Assembly: GCA_945916625.1 (NCBI GenBank)
Contig: CAMEGY010000011.1
Span: 1-12,437, forward strand
Direction of reading: 5' to 3'
Source of the DNA: an uncultured Anaerococcus sp.
Lineage (GTDB): Bacteria; Bacillota_A; Clostridia; Tissierellales; Peptoniphilaceae
Length of the DNA stretch: 12,437 bases
In this document: positions 12,416-12,437 of the stretch, in pieces
How positions within the stretch are numbered: the first letter of the stretch is position 1
Layout: each line of letters starts with the position of its first letter
Notes under the pieces: generated by a model
Databases searched by the model: none
Seen by the model: the letters and a program-made list of their open reading frames with translations, nothing else
Told to the model about the DNA's origin: nothing
Position numbers and translations under genes: made by a program

Positions 12416-12437
12416 TGGTATTCCTCTCTTTATTTAG

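Overview
The window reads as chromosomal DNA from a low-GC, Gram-positive anaerobe. Coding sequences are AT-rich, arginine is mostly AGA, Shine-Dalgarno sites are AGGAGG-like, intrinsic terminators are common and genes are tightly packed in overlapping operons. The gene content (transketolase, GltS, a YhcC-type radical SAM protein, a FeoB-associated Cys-rich peptide) fits a Peptoniphilaceae-like Firmicute such as Anaerococcus or Peptoniphilus. The genus is an inference from general impression, not from a marker gene. Every protein gene except gltS lies on the minus strand.

Layout: (1) 1-266 is the N-terminal part of an unidentified membrane protein with its own promoter. (2) 350-4381 is a five-gene operon read right to left: a membrane-anchored GT2 glycosyltransferase, a second soluble GT2 enzyme, a Wzz/CpsC-type chain-length protein with an unusually long charged cytoplasmic tail, a BY-kinase homologue whose Walker A and Walker B motifs are degenerate, and an SH3b lipoprotein. 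All four junctions overlap (4, 11, 8 and 1 nt). It looks like a small surface-polysaccharide module with a probably inactive kinase partner. (3) 4382-4526 is a compact divergent promoter region serving that operon and gltS. (4) gltS (4527-5705) ends in a strong bidirectional terminator. (5) 5793-7374 is a two-gene minus-strand unit: a DJ-1/PfpI protein followed by an atypical SDR-fold protein. (6) 7480-9465 is a full-length transketolase with its own promoter and terminator. (7) 9466-10317 is about 850 bases without a convincing protein gene, packed with hairpins and containing a 92-base block that I count at about 70% GC. (8) 10318-12185 is the operon yhcC, isochorismatase-family hydrolase, yjdM. 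(9) 12269-12415 is a 48-aa FeoB-associated Cys-rich membrane protein, suggesting feoB lies just beyond the window.

The two places most likely to hold something undescribed are the hairpin-dense island at 9708-10312 (structured RNA, a family of intergenic repeats or MITE-like elements, or both) and the polysaccharide operon, which pairs a CpsC-like protein with a kinase-like partner that appears unable to bind or hydrolyse ATP normally. Two gene starts were moved downstream, to 1410 and 2452, because the longer versions begin with TTG codons lacking a well-placed ribosome binding site.
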